Shown here one piece after another: positions 49,500 to 60,900 of a stretch of 64,000 bases of DNA (position 1 is the first letter of the stretch; the number at the start of each line of letters is the position of its first letter). The notes under the pieces are model-generated. The model did not search any database, was not told where the DNA came from, and worked only from the letters and a program-made list of their open reading frames with translations. Source of the stretch: Boswellia sacra (taxonomy: Eukaryota > Streptophyta > Magnoliopsida > Sapindales > Burseraceae). The stretch lies in NCBI GenBank assembly GCA_013180625.2, contig SNVD02014651.1:62001-126000 (forward strand), written 5' to 3'. The translations under genes were made by a program, and so were the position numbers.

Positions 49500-50555
49500 A
49501 AGGTGATCTTGGAAGAATTTCTGGAGATCTAAGCAATATATAAAACTTGAAAGGCAATAATATATATAATTGAGCCTTGGAGGTTCTCAAAAGGGTTAAC
49601 GTGGAGACATGGATTTGGTTTAAGTTTGCTAATCCATGTGATATTGGCCTTCGTATGCTTAAACCTTTTTCCAAATTAACCAAATTAAGCAATAACTTCG
49701 TGAGGACGATGCATGATGACATATCAAGTTGTGTCAAGTGCTTCAAATGCATGTTGAGCTTGCAATGCACTTAAACATCCACAAAACTGAAAGCTATTTC
49801 GGCAAAAAAGTTATCAAACGTTTTTCATGCTCCAATGCATGCATACTCCAAAACTAACAAAACTCACACTTTCCCAACACGAAATAATGAAAGTATATTT
49901 TTATAAATTAACTTAATTATATAACTCTGAAAATGGAAGTGAATCATATGTACAGTGTAGTTGTAATTGTCTCTATAATGAAGGGAAGTTGCTGCTAGCT
50001 AGGTGTTGCTATGCAGTTACCAAATTAGGAGATTGCTCAATTTTGATAAAGAGAAGGATATAGTTAATACAACATAGAATTTGAGATTTTTGTCTTTACA
50101 GTTTTGCGATTTTGGTTCACTATCTTAGACACAAAAGTTCTGAAACTAAATTCTAACTCTTGTATTTTGGTAGAAACTAACATTAATTAACACCCTTAAC
50201 ATTAAAATTATTTAATTATTTAAATATAAGGATCAAAATATTAATATTTTGAAACCTTCCAAGTATCAGTTCAAACCTTGGCTATGTAAACTTCCTCGTA
50301 GAATTTACTATGTTAAAGAGCTTGATTTCAAGAAAAATAACGAATTAACAAGATAAAACTGCACTGAATTCAAAGATATTTCAGCCATCGAGAAATTTAA
50401 TTGGAGTGAAAAATTAAATCAATTTGTTCTCAACAGAATTGGTTATAAACGATATAAAAATAGCAAATAATAATTTTAATTGATGCTTGGAATATGATAT
50501 GACTTTATGGTATAAAATAGCAAATAGTATTTTTTAAAGAATAATTCTATATCTA
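49500..50555. other. 5' flank of the glycosyltransferase and intergenic sequence
   Basis: Presumed promoter of the minus-strand gene. Part of it (GTGCTTCAAATGCATGTTGAG, near 49738) resembles the flank of the pseudogene near 55587 (GTGTTTGCCGATGCATGTGAA), so the duplication may have included upstream sequence. No other gene. Confidence 0.5.
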
Positions 50556-50563
50556 TAATCTAA

Positions 50564-51337
50564 GGGCCTGTTTGTTTTGCCCATTGAAATCTGAATCTAT
50601 TGAGATTAAGAGGCTGAAATAATTTTTGATTGTTTCTTTTGTCAGTTAAACACTTATTTTTAGACAAAATCGTCTAAATAGAAAAAGTGAAAATTTTTCA
50701 CTTTTTTTCTTTCAGAACATGTGAACTATTAAAATACATAAACTACCATTTTATTATTTATCCTCTCAACGTCTCCCTTTAGTCCTGCCGCCACCCTACT
50801 CAATGTCACTTTTTTAACCCATCACATCATCTTCTCCACATCACATCATCTTCTGCACAATTATTATGCAAATATATTTATATGTTTTATTATAAGGATA
50901 AGGATAAATATGTAAAATATAATTTAAATTAAGAACATAATATTATTTATATTTATTTGGATTTGGATTCCAAATTTTAATTATTTTATATTTGATTAAA
51001 TTTCAAATTTTTTCAATAATGTTTATTATATATTATAATAAATTATTGTAAATAAACAAAATAATTAGTATGATATTATTATTTAATAATTAGAATTTTG
51101 ATTTCATTTTATTAAATATTTATTTTTAAATGATTGTAATAAATATAATATTGACTATTTAAATGACAATTTAATATAAACATTTTACATTTCAACAAGG
51201 GTTAAAAAAGTCATATTAAAGTTAAAACATTCTCTTAATATTTTTTTTAAATGATATATAAAAGAGTAAATAAATATGTTATTAAGTAGTATAATTTAAG
51301 TCCTAAAAAATGTTAAGTGAATGAAACAAATACCACC
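50564..51337. mobile_element. PIF/Harbinger-like non-autonomous element family A, copy 2
   Basis: A 774-base element starts GGGCCTGTTTGTTTTGCCC and ends AAACAAATACCACC. TAA lies on both sides (50561-50563 and 51338-51340). The internal sequence is related to 30121-31742. No coding capacity. Confidence 0.78.
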
Positions 51338-51344
51338 TAAATTT

Positions 51345-52190
51345 ACAACCAATTCTTATCATCTGAGTTAGCAAAATCTTATTAAAATGATAATTATCAT
51401 ATTATATAATATAACTTTATTTATTTTTTATTTTTTATTTTTTTAATAAAATTAGGTTGTAAGGAGTTGGTTTTAAAAAATTAGTTATTGATGTAACCTT
51501 GCTCTTTTTTAATTGATGCTTTGAATATGATATGATATCTGTACTCATCAATCTTTCCTCGTGATTCGTTTATATAATTACCGTTGCTTGATTATCATTA
51601 TCAATTTGCCGAAAATAATAAGACGATGATCCTTACCCAATGTAAAGATCTTAATCGTTGATCTCCCTTATTTTTTGGCTCAAATAGATAAATCCTAAAT
51701 GTAAATTTGCAAAATTGGTCAAACATCTTTCGTTTAATCAAGGGTTGGTCAATATTTTAGCTGTAAGCTACATTTACAATTCACAAGAGTGTCTTAAATA
51801 AAAAAAAAAAAAAAGAAGCTATTCTTGGAGACTACTTAAAAAGCCCGGTTATTTTCGACAATTGCAAAATAAACCAGGTTAATTTTGGTTCAAGTGAGCT
51901 GTGAATCAATTAATTTGCTTAGACTGTTAATAGCCAACGCAAAAATTGGCTGCACATTTCGAGCATTCATTCGTACGATGAAGCGATTTTTGCGGGTTGA
52001 AATTCATCATTTGCTTTTTCTGGTCGTTTGTGAACACCTTTAAATTAATTGATTCTCATTCCTAGCAAAAACGACCATATTATGATCCTTACTATTTTCC
52101 TCACCTCTCAGTACAATTCCAATTCTCACTCTTTTTCTTTAATTGCCTAACCAAAAGCCACCTCAAACCGTTGACTAATATCCCAAACAC
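51345..52190. other. Intergenic; presumed promoter of the small ORF at 52235
   Basis: AT-rich with a poly(A) run near 51799-51814. No gene seen. Confidence 0.5.
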
Positions 52191-52234
52191 ATCAAGAGAA
52201 GCAAAAGCCAAGAAGAGCAGTACATATTACAAAG

Positions 52235-52450
52235 ATGTGTTTGGGGCCGCGGGTATGCATGATTTGCATTTGCCTAACGATTGCTGTGATCATTATTATG
52301 TCTATTATTATTTGCTTACTCAAAAAGAAGACGGGCGGCAAGGGCAAGAAGAAGGGGAAATTGGAGATGTTTGGTCCTGGACATTTGGATGACAATTTTA
52401 CTATTGGAAGGCCACTCATGAATAATTATGCTCCTCCTAGTCCCTTTTAG
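52235..52450 (+). CDS. Small one-pass membrane protein, function unknown
   Basis: A 71-residue ATG frame with the layout of a real small membrane protein. The N terminus has three Cys (MCLGPRVCMICIC), residues 9-29 are continuously hydrophobic (ICLTIAVIIIMSIIICLL), a Lys/Gly-rich stretch follows (30-42, KKKTGGKGKKKGK), and the C-terminal tail has GRPLMNN and ends APPSPF. Short plant proteins of this build exist, but I cannot name the family. The leader before the ATG is CA/AG-rich, like a plant 5' UTR. No intron is needed. The positive-inside rule puts the Lys-rich tail in the cytosol. It could still be a chance frame, though composition and organisation argue against that. Confidence 0.5.
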   Translation: MCLGPRVCMICICLTIAVIIIMSIIICLLKKKTGGKGKKKGKLEMFGPGHLDDNFTIGRPLMNNYAPPSPF

Positions 52451-53985
52451 ATTTGGATCATCTCCTGATTCACAAGGTTTTGCTAGATATGGTCATCATA
52501 ATATCATTATTTTTCACTCCTTTATTGATGACTAATCACAACCTTGGCTTGCATGTATTTATGTAAACTGATGGATAAGGAGAGAATCCATGTTTGACTA
52601 CTAATTAAGGATGATATAAATTTATAAAGTGTATATACCATGCAAAGTTTGCGTGGCATTACTCATTCAATGCCACATTATTTATCAACATTTATTACAT
52701 TAATTTTTTTATATTTATTATCTATTCACTTATCCTATATCAAGTTTGGATACAAACTTTGTAAGTGTAATATTATTATTTATTTAATTTCTATCTCTCG
52801 TTTCTTAATTGTTTACATTGAATCATGATTTAGCGTACAATATTGAGACTATATGCATATATATCACCTCTTTCTCATAAATAATTTTTATTACTACCAA
52901 GACCCATATATTAAGTGGCATTAATTTATTAAGGTGATAAATAAATATATTCAACTAAATAATGGTAATTTGTTAGTTCATCTCCACAAAACTAATATTC
53001 CCAAATTCATTTTCAATTTTCTTAGTTTTATTTTTCTCAAAATCCAACAGAAGTATATTATAATCAAATGTATAATAACTAAAATTAATGAAATATCATA
53101 ATTACCACTATCCGACCACTAATAGATGTGTTTTTGTTGTAGAGCTTTAGAGACTAACAGCTTAACAGCTTGAAAAGAGCTGTCGAGCATTGGACTAAAA
53201 GGCTAAAAAAGCTATTTGTCCATTGATCGGCGGTTTTGACATCCAAAATTCAATTTTTTTAAGAATATCCTTAATTTTGGTCATATTTTAAATTAGTACT
53301 AATGTTTTCAATGAAATATCACCTTCTCATCTTTGTGGAAGGAGTTTTCATTTTCGTTTCTACATTTTCTACAACCCGTAAGATTAATATTGAGAAAATC
53401 CAATTATTATGTTGATGCTTAAACAGTTATCAAACCTCCCCGGTGCCCCACAAACTTATGTTGCAGATGATTCCCTTATAATTTCTAAGTTAGATAAAGT
53501 TAATAAAATTAATCTGTAAGCAAATCTCTTCAATATTTTTCTGTGATATCAAAAGCAATTAACATCTGTATTTTCATGTCTTACTGCATAGAAAATTGCA
53601 TCAACAAAAAATAGAAAGTCTCTTATTTATTAGACATGTATACCATCTTCCTTAATTTCTTTTCCTAGTTTATATATGTTGCGAAAATAGCTAGTGTGCA
53701 ATTGATGACCATGTCTCGATCCATCTATTAAGCTAATAGCCATATAAATATTGATGCCGCATTATACATATTTTTCAAAAAAAAAAATCTAAAAAATTAT
53801 GAGGTTTATTGATAATTCTTAAGACTAAAATTTGTATGACAGAATTTTAAGGACTTAAATACATAGATTATAATGTGGTGACTATTAACTCTCTCCAAAG
53901 CTGCATTGACAAGTATTATACATATTTTTTGATAATTGAAAGATGTGAAAATAAGCTAAAACTCTATTAATTAATCATGCCTCTT
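52451..53985. other. Intergenic; MITE-like repeat at 52640-52790
   Basis: The stretch at 52640-52790 is the relative of 36826-37010. The rest is AT-rich without recognisable genes. Confidence 0.5.
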
Positions 53986-53989
53986 CAGG

Positions 53990-55441
53990 CTATGCAGCCT
54001 TTGCTTGATACGCAATGGAGGGTGAGCTTTCATGAGGTGGTGTATGGATTCAAAACGGCTGTTAATGGAAGGGAATATTGGTTCTATAGCGCCAAGATGA
54101 TGGAAGGTGACTCGAGGAGACTTTGGATGAGCAGCTAGGAGGCCTCAAATATCTCCACGTACATCAATCTGCATTTAAACATGTATCTAAATTTTTATAA
54201 TAAAATTACACAAATTTTTAGGTTTTAATTTGTACCTCGTTGTAAGGCATGTCAAAATTATCTTTGAATAAAAGATTCCATGTAATAATTTCATTAAATA
54301 TACTTTTTGACTTTATATCATATTATCTTTCTAATTTATTGTATTATCATTTAAAATTTCACAAATTAAATATAAATAATATATTGGACCAAATCAAATG
54401 TAGATAATTTCATAATTTTTTATTGGTCTCAGATACTAAATTGTTAATGTTGACATGATACTCTTATCAACTAATATTTTAGACATTCTTATATATCCTA
54501 AAGCTGACACATAAAAAAATATGAATAACTTCTTACCAATTGTAAGTAATGCATTTTATTATTTAAACCTTTGAACGTATATGCATGCTAGCTTCTCTTA
54601 AAGAATAGGAAGAGCACAATTAATAACTTTAAATTGAAAGTATGATATTATCTGATGGATTCCCTTCTCGATGGTGAGATCAACTCCCAAATCAGCAGAA
54701 CAGGGCTGCGATATATAATCACTGTAAGACAAGTAATCTTGATATCTCTTAATACAACCATCAATCTTCGATGCCAATGCTTCCACTAATGTGTAACTTA
54801 AAGCATATCCAGCTCCACCATACCCCATATCAAAATGGAAAACAGAATTCGATTAAATGCATTCAGAACTCGCCCCAATTTAATAAAATTTGGTATGGTC
54901 ACATTTCCCAAGCACTTCTACTAAGTTCTCAATGAAAATGAGTGTGTCATCATCTGCCATCACATATAAATCTCACATCTTTGTCATCTCCAAACCTAAA
55001 TGTATCTAGAATTGAATGGAACATTCGAATGTGAACTGGGTTTACAAGTTTAGTGTATATCTTGGTGATGTCTTCGCTGACCTTGAAAGGAGGAGAAGAG
55101 GAAGGCTAAGGTGGAAGTTCTCCCTTAGCAGCTACACCTAACCAAAGATTTCCCCTCGTTATATTTTCTGTCCACGATGCTTCAATGTAAGGTTTCCTTT
55201 ACTTCCATGCAATTATTGAACCTAGTAATACAAAAACTTAATGTGGCTAATGTTGATAGGATATATATTTGGTAACATCAGGTGAAGCGGGCCCTTTGTG
55301 CTCAATAAAGGGCATAAATAGATCAGAATATATCTCACAAGGATAGTTAATATAAGAATGTATGAAACAAGCAGAGTACTAGGCCAGAAATAGCTATAGA
55401 TTTGCATAAAGTTACAAGAAATGTTTAAAATTTTGTTTCAT
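53990..55441 (-). pseudogene. Broken tandem paralogue of the DUF604 glycosyltransferase
   Basis: Similarity to the intact gene runs in order on the minus strand. It starts from an ATG at 55439-55441 (MKQNF), through a membrane-anchor-like WPSTLLVSYILILTILV and NISHIKF, to MGYGGAGYALSYTLVEALAS (54828 down) and an exon 1 end GIHQ at 54652. The intron position is kept, but the donor GT now reads AT. Exon 2 starts at the expected acceptor (54168, IDVRGDI), then meets a stop where the intact gene has Ser. It continues as GLLAAHPKSPRVTFHHLGAIEPIFPS and fades near 53990. The rest of exon 2 and all of exon 3 are missing. Several other stops and frame breaks lie in exon 1. It cannot make the enzyme. 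Confidence 0.88.
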
Positions 55442-55676
55442 AGAGCTCAAGTTAATGGAACTATTAGAAGAAATTTAGAAAAGAGGAAGAAATTGAATCA
55501 ATTTGGTGTAAAATGGAGCATACCCAATAAAAAAATTACATTGAATTCTTTCAAAAGTTTCAAGGCAACCATTTTTCCTTGCTTTAAGTGTTTGCCGATG
55601 CATGTGAACTATCATCGATTATCTTAAATTACAGATACACTGCATTGTTTTAAAAAAAAAATATTTCGAAAACTAG

Positions 55677-56413
55677 TCAATGGTGGCCCTCCATAGATTC
55701 GCCTATATAACCTACAGCTAAAGTTGCAAAAATAAGAGCTTGAATACCACTTGTAAATAACATGAGGAACATGACAAGTATAGGAATTACTAAAGGTACT
55801 AAAGAAACAAGTACAACAACTACTAATTCGTCGGCTAATATATTCTCAAAAAGTTAAAAACTCAGCGGTAAAAGGTTTTGTAAAATCTTCTAAAATATTA
55901 ATGGGTAAAAGAATTGGAGTCAGTTGAACGTATTTATTGAAATTACTTAATTCTTTTTTTGGACCTGCATAGAAATATGCTATTGATGCGAGCGAAGCTA
56001 AAGCAACGGTAGTATTTATACCATTCATAGGTGTGTCTAACTCCCTATAAGGTAACTGCATGATTTTCCAAGGTAAAAGAGCACCTAACCAATTAGAAAA
56101 AAAAGTAAATAGAAACATAGTTCCAATAAAGGGAACCCATGGACCATATTCTTCTTCAATCTGACTTTTGCTCACATCGTAAATGAATCCAAGGACATAT
56201 TCGAAGAAATTTTGCTCAGCAGTCGGAATGGTTTGCAGATTCCGAACAACTATAAGGGCTGAACCTAATAAGATAGCAATTACAACCCAAGAAGTAATAA
56301 GTACTTGGGCATGGACTTGGAACTTCCTATTTGCCAACAAAAATGTTGTCCAACTTCCACACTGGATATATCGTACAACCCTTTGTGTTGATTAAACATG
56401 ATATAACATTCAT
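55677..56413 (-). pseudogene. atpI: Decayed atpI copy (plastid ATP synthase CF0 subunit a)
   Basis: Runs from an ATG at 56411-56413 to a TGA at 55677-55679. At 737 bases it is slightly shorter than the usual 744. The central 164-codon frame (56340-55846) begins at a TTG, not an ATG, and keeps family landmarks: [46 protein letters not shown] and [15 protein letters not shown]. Frameshifts separate it from the start codon. Another frameshift near 55855 separates it from the C-terminal part ([15 protein letters not shown] to MEGHH), which is still readable in another frame. Non-functional in the nucleus. Confidence 0.92.
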
Positions 56414-56628
56414 ATTTCCCTCTGATAGAAATCAAACTTTAAAAGAGAAATTATTTTGATTCAACCATCTTCTTTGCTACTTGTCTACTTAAATTGTATA
56501 TTTCGAATACAACTAATTACATAATATCTACAGCTTGTTTATCTCTTTTCTTTTATGGAATTCAGGAATAGTAACCGATTTCATAAACCTATGGAGTTAA
56601 CAAAAAAAATTATTTATTTTACTATAAA

Positions 56629-56690
56629 TCAAAGATTTCGTATATAACTAGAACGACCCTCGCAAATTGCGAATACTAATTTGTAATGCC
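56629..56690 (-). pseudogene. rps2: rps2 3' fragment (plastid ribosomal protein S2)
   Basis: The minus strand reads YKLVFAICEGRSSYIRNL then a stop at 56629-56631, matching the conserved C terminus of plastid S2. Similarity ends just upstream, near 56690, which marks the insertion border. Confidence 0.8.
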
Positions 56691-56699
56691 TTGTTATAT

Positions 56700-57925
56700 T
56701 TTATTCTTTCCACAACCAAGTTTGCTAAGCCAATGAAGTAGGCATATGTATATTAATATTATAAATATATCAACTGTAACATGCCCCAATGGATCTAAAC
56801 AGTGCATCCAAACAAACGTAAGCAAAGATTTCGGGAAAAGTTTCTCAAATGATTTTCATACTCCCATGTACAAATTACCTGGCGGTTGTAATTATATCCA
56901 ACTTAGCCACATTAAACTAAGTACAAACTCATAAAGTTACATGAGGATCTTCAAATTAAGGAGGAAGAAATTGTTTTCATGTTACGATGTATTTGTTTTA
57001 ACAATGACAATAGGAATGCTTCATCGGTTAAAATATACAACAAATTTCGTAGACTAGCTATCTTATAATATGATGTTACCCGCCTAGAATTAATTGCACA
57101 GTTTTGCTTTCGAAATTATGGAAAAGCCCCGGGCATGTGGGACGGGGAAACATCCATCTTGATTATTTTATGTGAATAATGAGGTATTATTTGCAGTTTT
57201 GCTGCTGTAATAATAATAAGAGTTCGTAATATTTGCAGTTTTGTTGCTGTAATAATAACAACAATAATAAAAAGAGTTCATAATAATTTAAAAATGGCTC
57301 TCTATAGTCCATATATTTAGCTCAATAATTTTATATAACCATGACAGACCCGATTTTATTTATCAAATTTCACCATGTATATCTTTATCACTTTTTAAGT
57401 TTTTGATTATCGTTAGATCTTGATTGTTACAAATTTTTCTCTGAAGACTGAACTAATTTACTTTTAAGAGCTAGGAGATATACCTCTTTGCGTCTAGTTG
57501 AGTTGACCAAGAGGTCGGGGAACTAAATAATGATTTGAACTCTTTTTAATAGGGTGATTTTGCCTCTTGCTCAGATGAATAATGCTGATGATAACACAAA
57601 ACAGAAACCAGAGAGAGAGATGATGAGCTTCACAGTTAACAATTTGGCATTCTTGTATCTACTATTCTCGGCAGTTTTGTTCGGTTTTACAATTAAGAAA
57701 AGGAATACATTGATCTCTTGATGAAAATCCTTAATCATCTACAATTGTCATGATCATCAGCTGATTATATAACTCGCTATAGAAGAGCTACCTCTTCACC
57801 TGAGAAAATAAATTACACCATTTCAGTACCTCACCCTGGCTATAATACCACTATGAAATCCCAGATACGCATAAAATCAGATTCTGCCAGTATTGCTCTC
57901 TCTAATCAGAGAAACTAGGGTTGAA
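56700..57925. other. Intergenic, 3' flank of the NAD kinase gene
   Basis: A short tandem duplication (ATTTGCAGTTTTG(C/T)TGCTGTAA) lies at about 57189-57255. The 62-codon frame at 56746-56934 is not recognised. No gene seen. Confidence 0.5.
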
Positions 57926-57928
57926 GAG

Positions 57929-60900
57929 TTAAAAATCTCGAGGACCGTCAAATGACTGAATCTTTCTCTGATTCCAGTGGAGGCCTTCGTGAATGCTGCG
58001 GAGGAAGTCGTCAGTCGAATCAACCTGACAAGCCGTAGGAACAGGCCAAGGAGCTATGCTGCACACAAGTGCATCTCCAGCTGCTAACTGTCTCCTGTCC
58101 TTGCCATCAAATGATGCCCAAGCAGGGCTTCTGCTATTGTACGGCACTTGAACTCGCACTGTTACATGCTCCGGTAATATCAGAGGCCGAAAGGATAAAG
58201 AATGGGGACAAATTGGTGTAAAAAGGATTCCAGGAACCTGCATTTATAGAAATGCAGTATAACTTGAAGTTAAATTCTTATAATTTGGATCTCACATTGG
58301 TACTAATGACAGAGAATCAATAAGAAAAATGGCATTAAATGAGTTTGCAGTATGGAGTTAATTGTACTAGTTCAAATGTGCCCACAGTATGCAATTGTTA
58401 TGTTGACAAATAACCTCAAAGATGAAAAGAGTTCCCAATATCTAGCATCCTATTCTTTTATGGTTAGATCTTAATCAATCACTTCACCAAGAAGAAATGC
58501 GTGCAATGCTTCCATAGTCATTGCCGTAACTAGAAAATCTTTTTGTGTACTGGGGGTGTTGAAGGGCGCACTGAACAAAATTTTAAAAAAATTTAATGAA
58601 CTAACTAGAAATTTATTTTTAGATGGATGAAAGAAAATTTGAAAATCTCCGCAATAAAACTTATTAATATATACATGTTAGACAACATAAACTTAATATT
58701 TCAATCATGTTATATTTAATTGTTATTTATCATGTTTTTACTAAATATGAAATAATTGTTTAATCCTTTATCATAATATAATCTTATAATTTATAAAATT
58801 CAAAATGATATAGACAGATCAATAATAACTCAACTTCACTAAAAATAAAAAATGAAAATTATATGATATATTAATATAGGGATATTAATATATAACTTAA
58901 ACCAAATGAAAAAAAAAATAATTAGTTTCTCTAGATGTTATAGTGGTCTCTTTATTAATTTTATAAATACAAAGTTTTTTTTTTATAGTTAATATAAGCA
59001 CATTTTAATATTTTATAAATACAAAGGCCCCCCTTGGACAAATGCCCTCGTACATACTTAGGAACATACCTGTGGATGGACCATCGATCCTCCAGCTGCC
59101 AATGAATATGCAGTACTACCAGATGTTGTTGATAAAATTAACCCATCCCCTTGAACACGTGTGACAAAGGAGTTGTCACAGTAGCACTCCAGATTTGTGA
59201 GGAATGGAGATATGCCACGGTCAATAGTAACCTCATTCAGAACAAGTACACGATCTTCAGGTTCATCCTCATTTTTAGCCGAATCTCTAATAATATCACA
59301 CTGCAACCGATGTCGTAATGTTATGCTAATGGGGCCCTTTAAAACTGAATCAAGGCAATCTCTGTAATGTTCACTGTCTAAATATTGTTAAAGACCACAA
59401 CTAACAAAGATATGGGGAAAGCTACATGCATTCTATTATTCAAAAAATTCATCTTTCAGTGAGTGAATTCAATTATCAATTTTTTGTTAATGAAAAAGAA
59501 TTCCGGGAAGATAGATGTAGGATACGGAATGGAGTCATAAAGCCCAAAGACCCTAAAGAAAATGCAACAATAGGGGGAACTGGTCCTTTGAATATTGATG
59601 CTGCCTGCAAAAAAAGTATAAGATAATTGCTCACTATAACCAATGCAGAAGATTGGCAATCATATTAGAATGGCTATGTCTCTATAAACAACAGAGGCAC
59701 ATTTATTTCTGAGAAAAATGAAAAAACTTGACCTAATCCACAACAGGGAGCTACATGATACTTCAGGTATAAAAGAGTTCATGAAAACAAATACACAATT
59801 AAATATAGAACAGCATCCTGATTTTTATGAACAGAAATATATATATATATATATATAGAGCAACTAATAATATGACAACACCATGATATGAATACAAGGT
59901 AGGATATAAACCTACACGATAAGCTCTGCTGCAGAGATACAATCTGAGCATGATAGATAGACATTTGAGCTACTTCAATACCATCCTATAAGAATGCTCG
60001 AGCTATCAAACCAATATCATAAATAAACAAATCTGAACACAATTTGCTCAAAAAAGATAAAGAATGAATCTAATCACACCACAATCCACCATTTCAGCTA
60101 AAGGTTTGGTCAGATTCAATCTACTTACCCAAAGCACGGTTCCATCCCCACCAAGAGTTACGACAAGGTCAACCTTTTTGTGCAGGAGGAAAATTTCTTC
60201 TTCTGGAAAGCAAAACATCAACTTGTTGATCGAAAATCACAAGAAAAATTATGGTAAACGTAAAATAATCAAATGGTACTGTAATCAAACTTGTTATGGT
60301 ACAAGTTATGCATAGAAAAATTACAACATAATTATGAGGTCAAATATGCCTTTGGTCAAGTGAAAGATGGTAAAAATTCCACAATATTAAACAAACAAAA
60401 TATGAAGAGGATATATGAGCCATTAAACTTCCAATTGAAATTACATCGGATCCCAACTAGCTTGTCATTGCTATAGTGCATCATGTGCATATTTAACTTA
60501 CAAATTTAGACCGTAACTCTCCATCCCTAAGTGACATTCCACCCTAAGACCTCTTCCACAATCCCATAAAACATAACTAGCTGAACTAGCTAGTACCCTT
60601 ATTAGTAAAACTTCCAAATTGTCTGTGCAAATTAATGCACCAAAAGAAAGGAGGGAGGATTATCAAATCATGCTATCCATTGGCGTTAACAGAACATGAG
60701 ACAAACCAACATTAACCAATTTACGTGAAATGACTTTTTTACTTTAACTGAGAGCTTCGTACAGTTATAGCATCATTGGCATGGATACACGTGAATTAAA
60801 ATTCATGAAGCAAACGGATTGGCTTAAATGCAGGGTTTTACATTCAAAAGAGAAAAAAAAAAAAAAAAAAAGAACGGGAACTGAATGTACTTTACCAAGC

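Larger units (their letters stand above)
55665..56690 (-). mobile_element. Nuclear plastid DNA insertion (NUPT): rps2 3' end - spacer - atpI
   Basis: About 1.0 kb of plastid DNA is placed colinearly: the last 17 or so codons of rps2, the rps2-atpI spacer and all of atpI, in plastome gene order and on one strand. Limits are by eye. It sits directly next to the DUF604 pseudogene. Many substitutions and several small deletions show it is an old insertion and not organelle contamination. Confidence 0.9.

Noticed and set aside
55846..56340. Functional plastid gene or organelle contamination
   Set aside because: Frameshifts, a lost in-frame start and many substitutions, with nuclear sequence on both sides.
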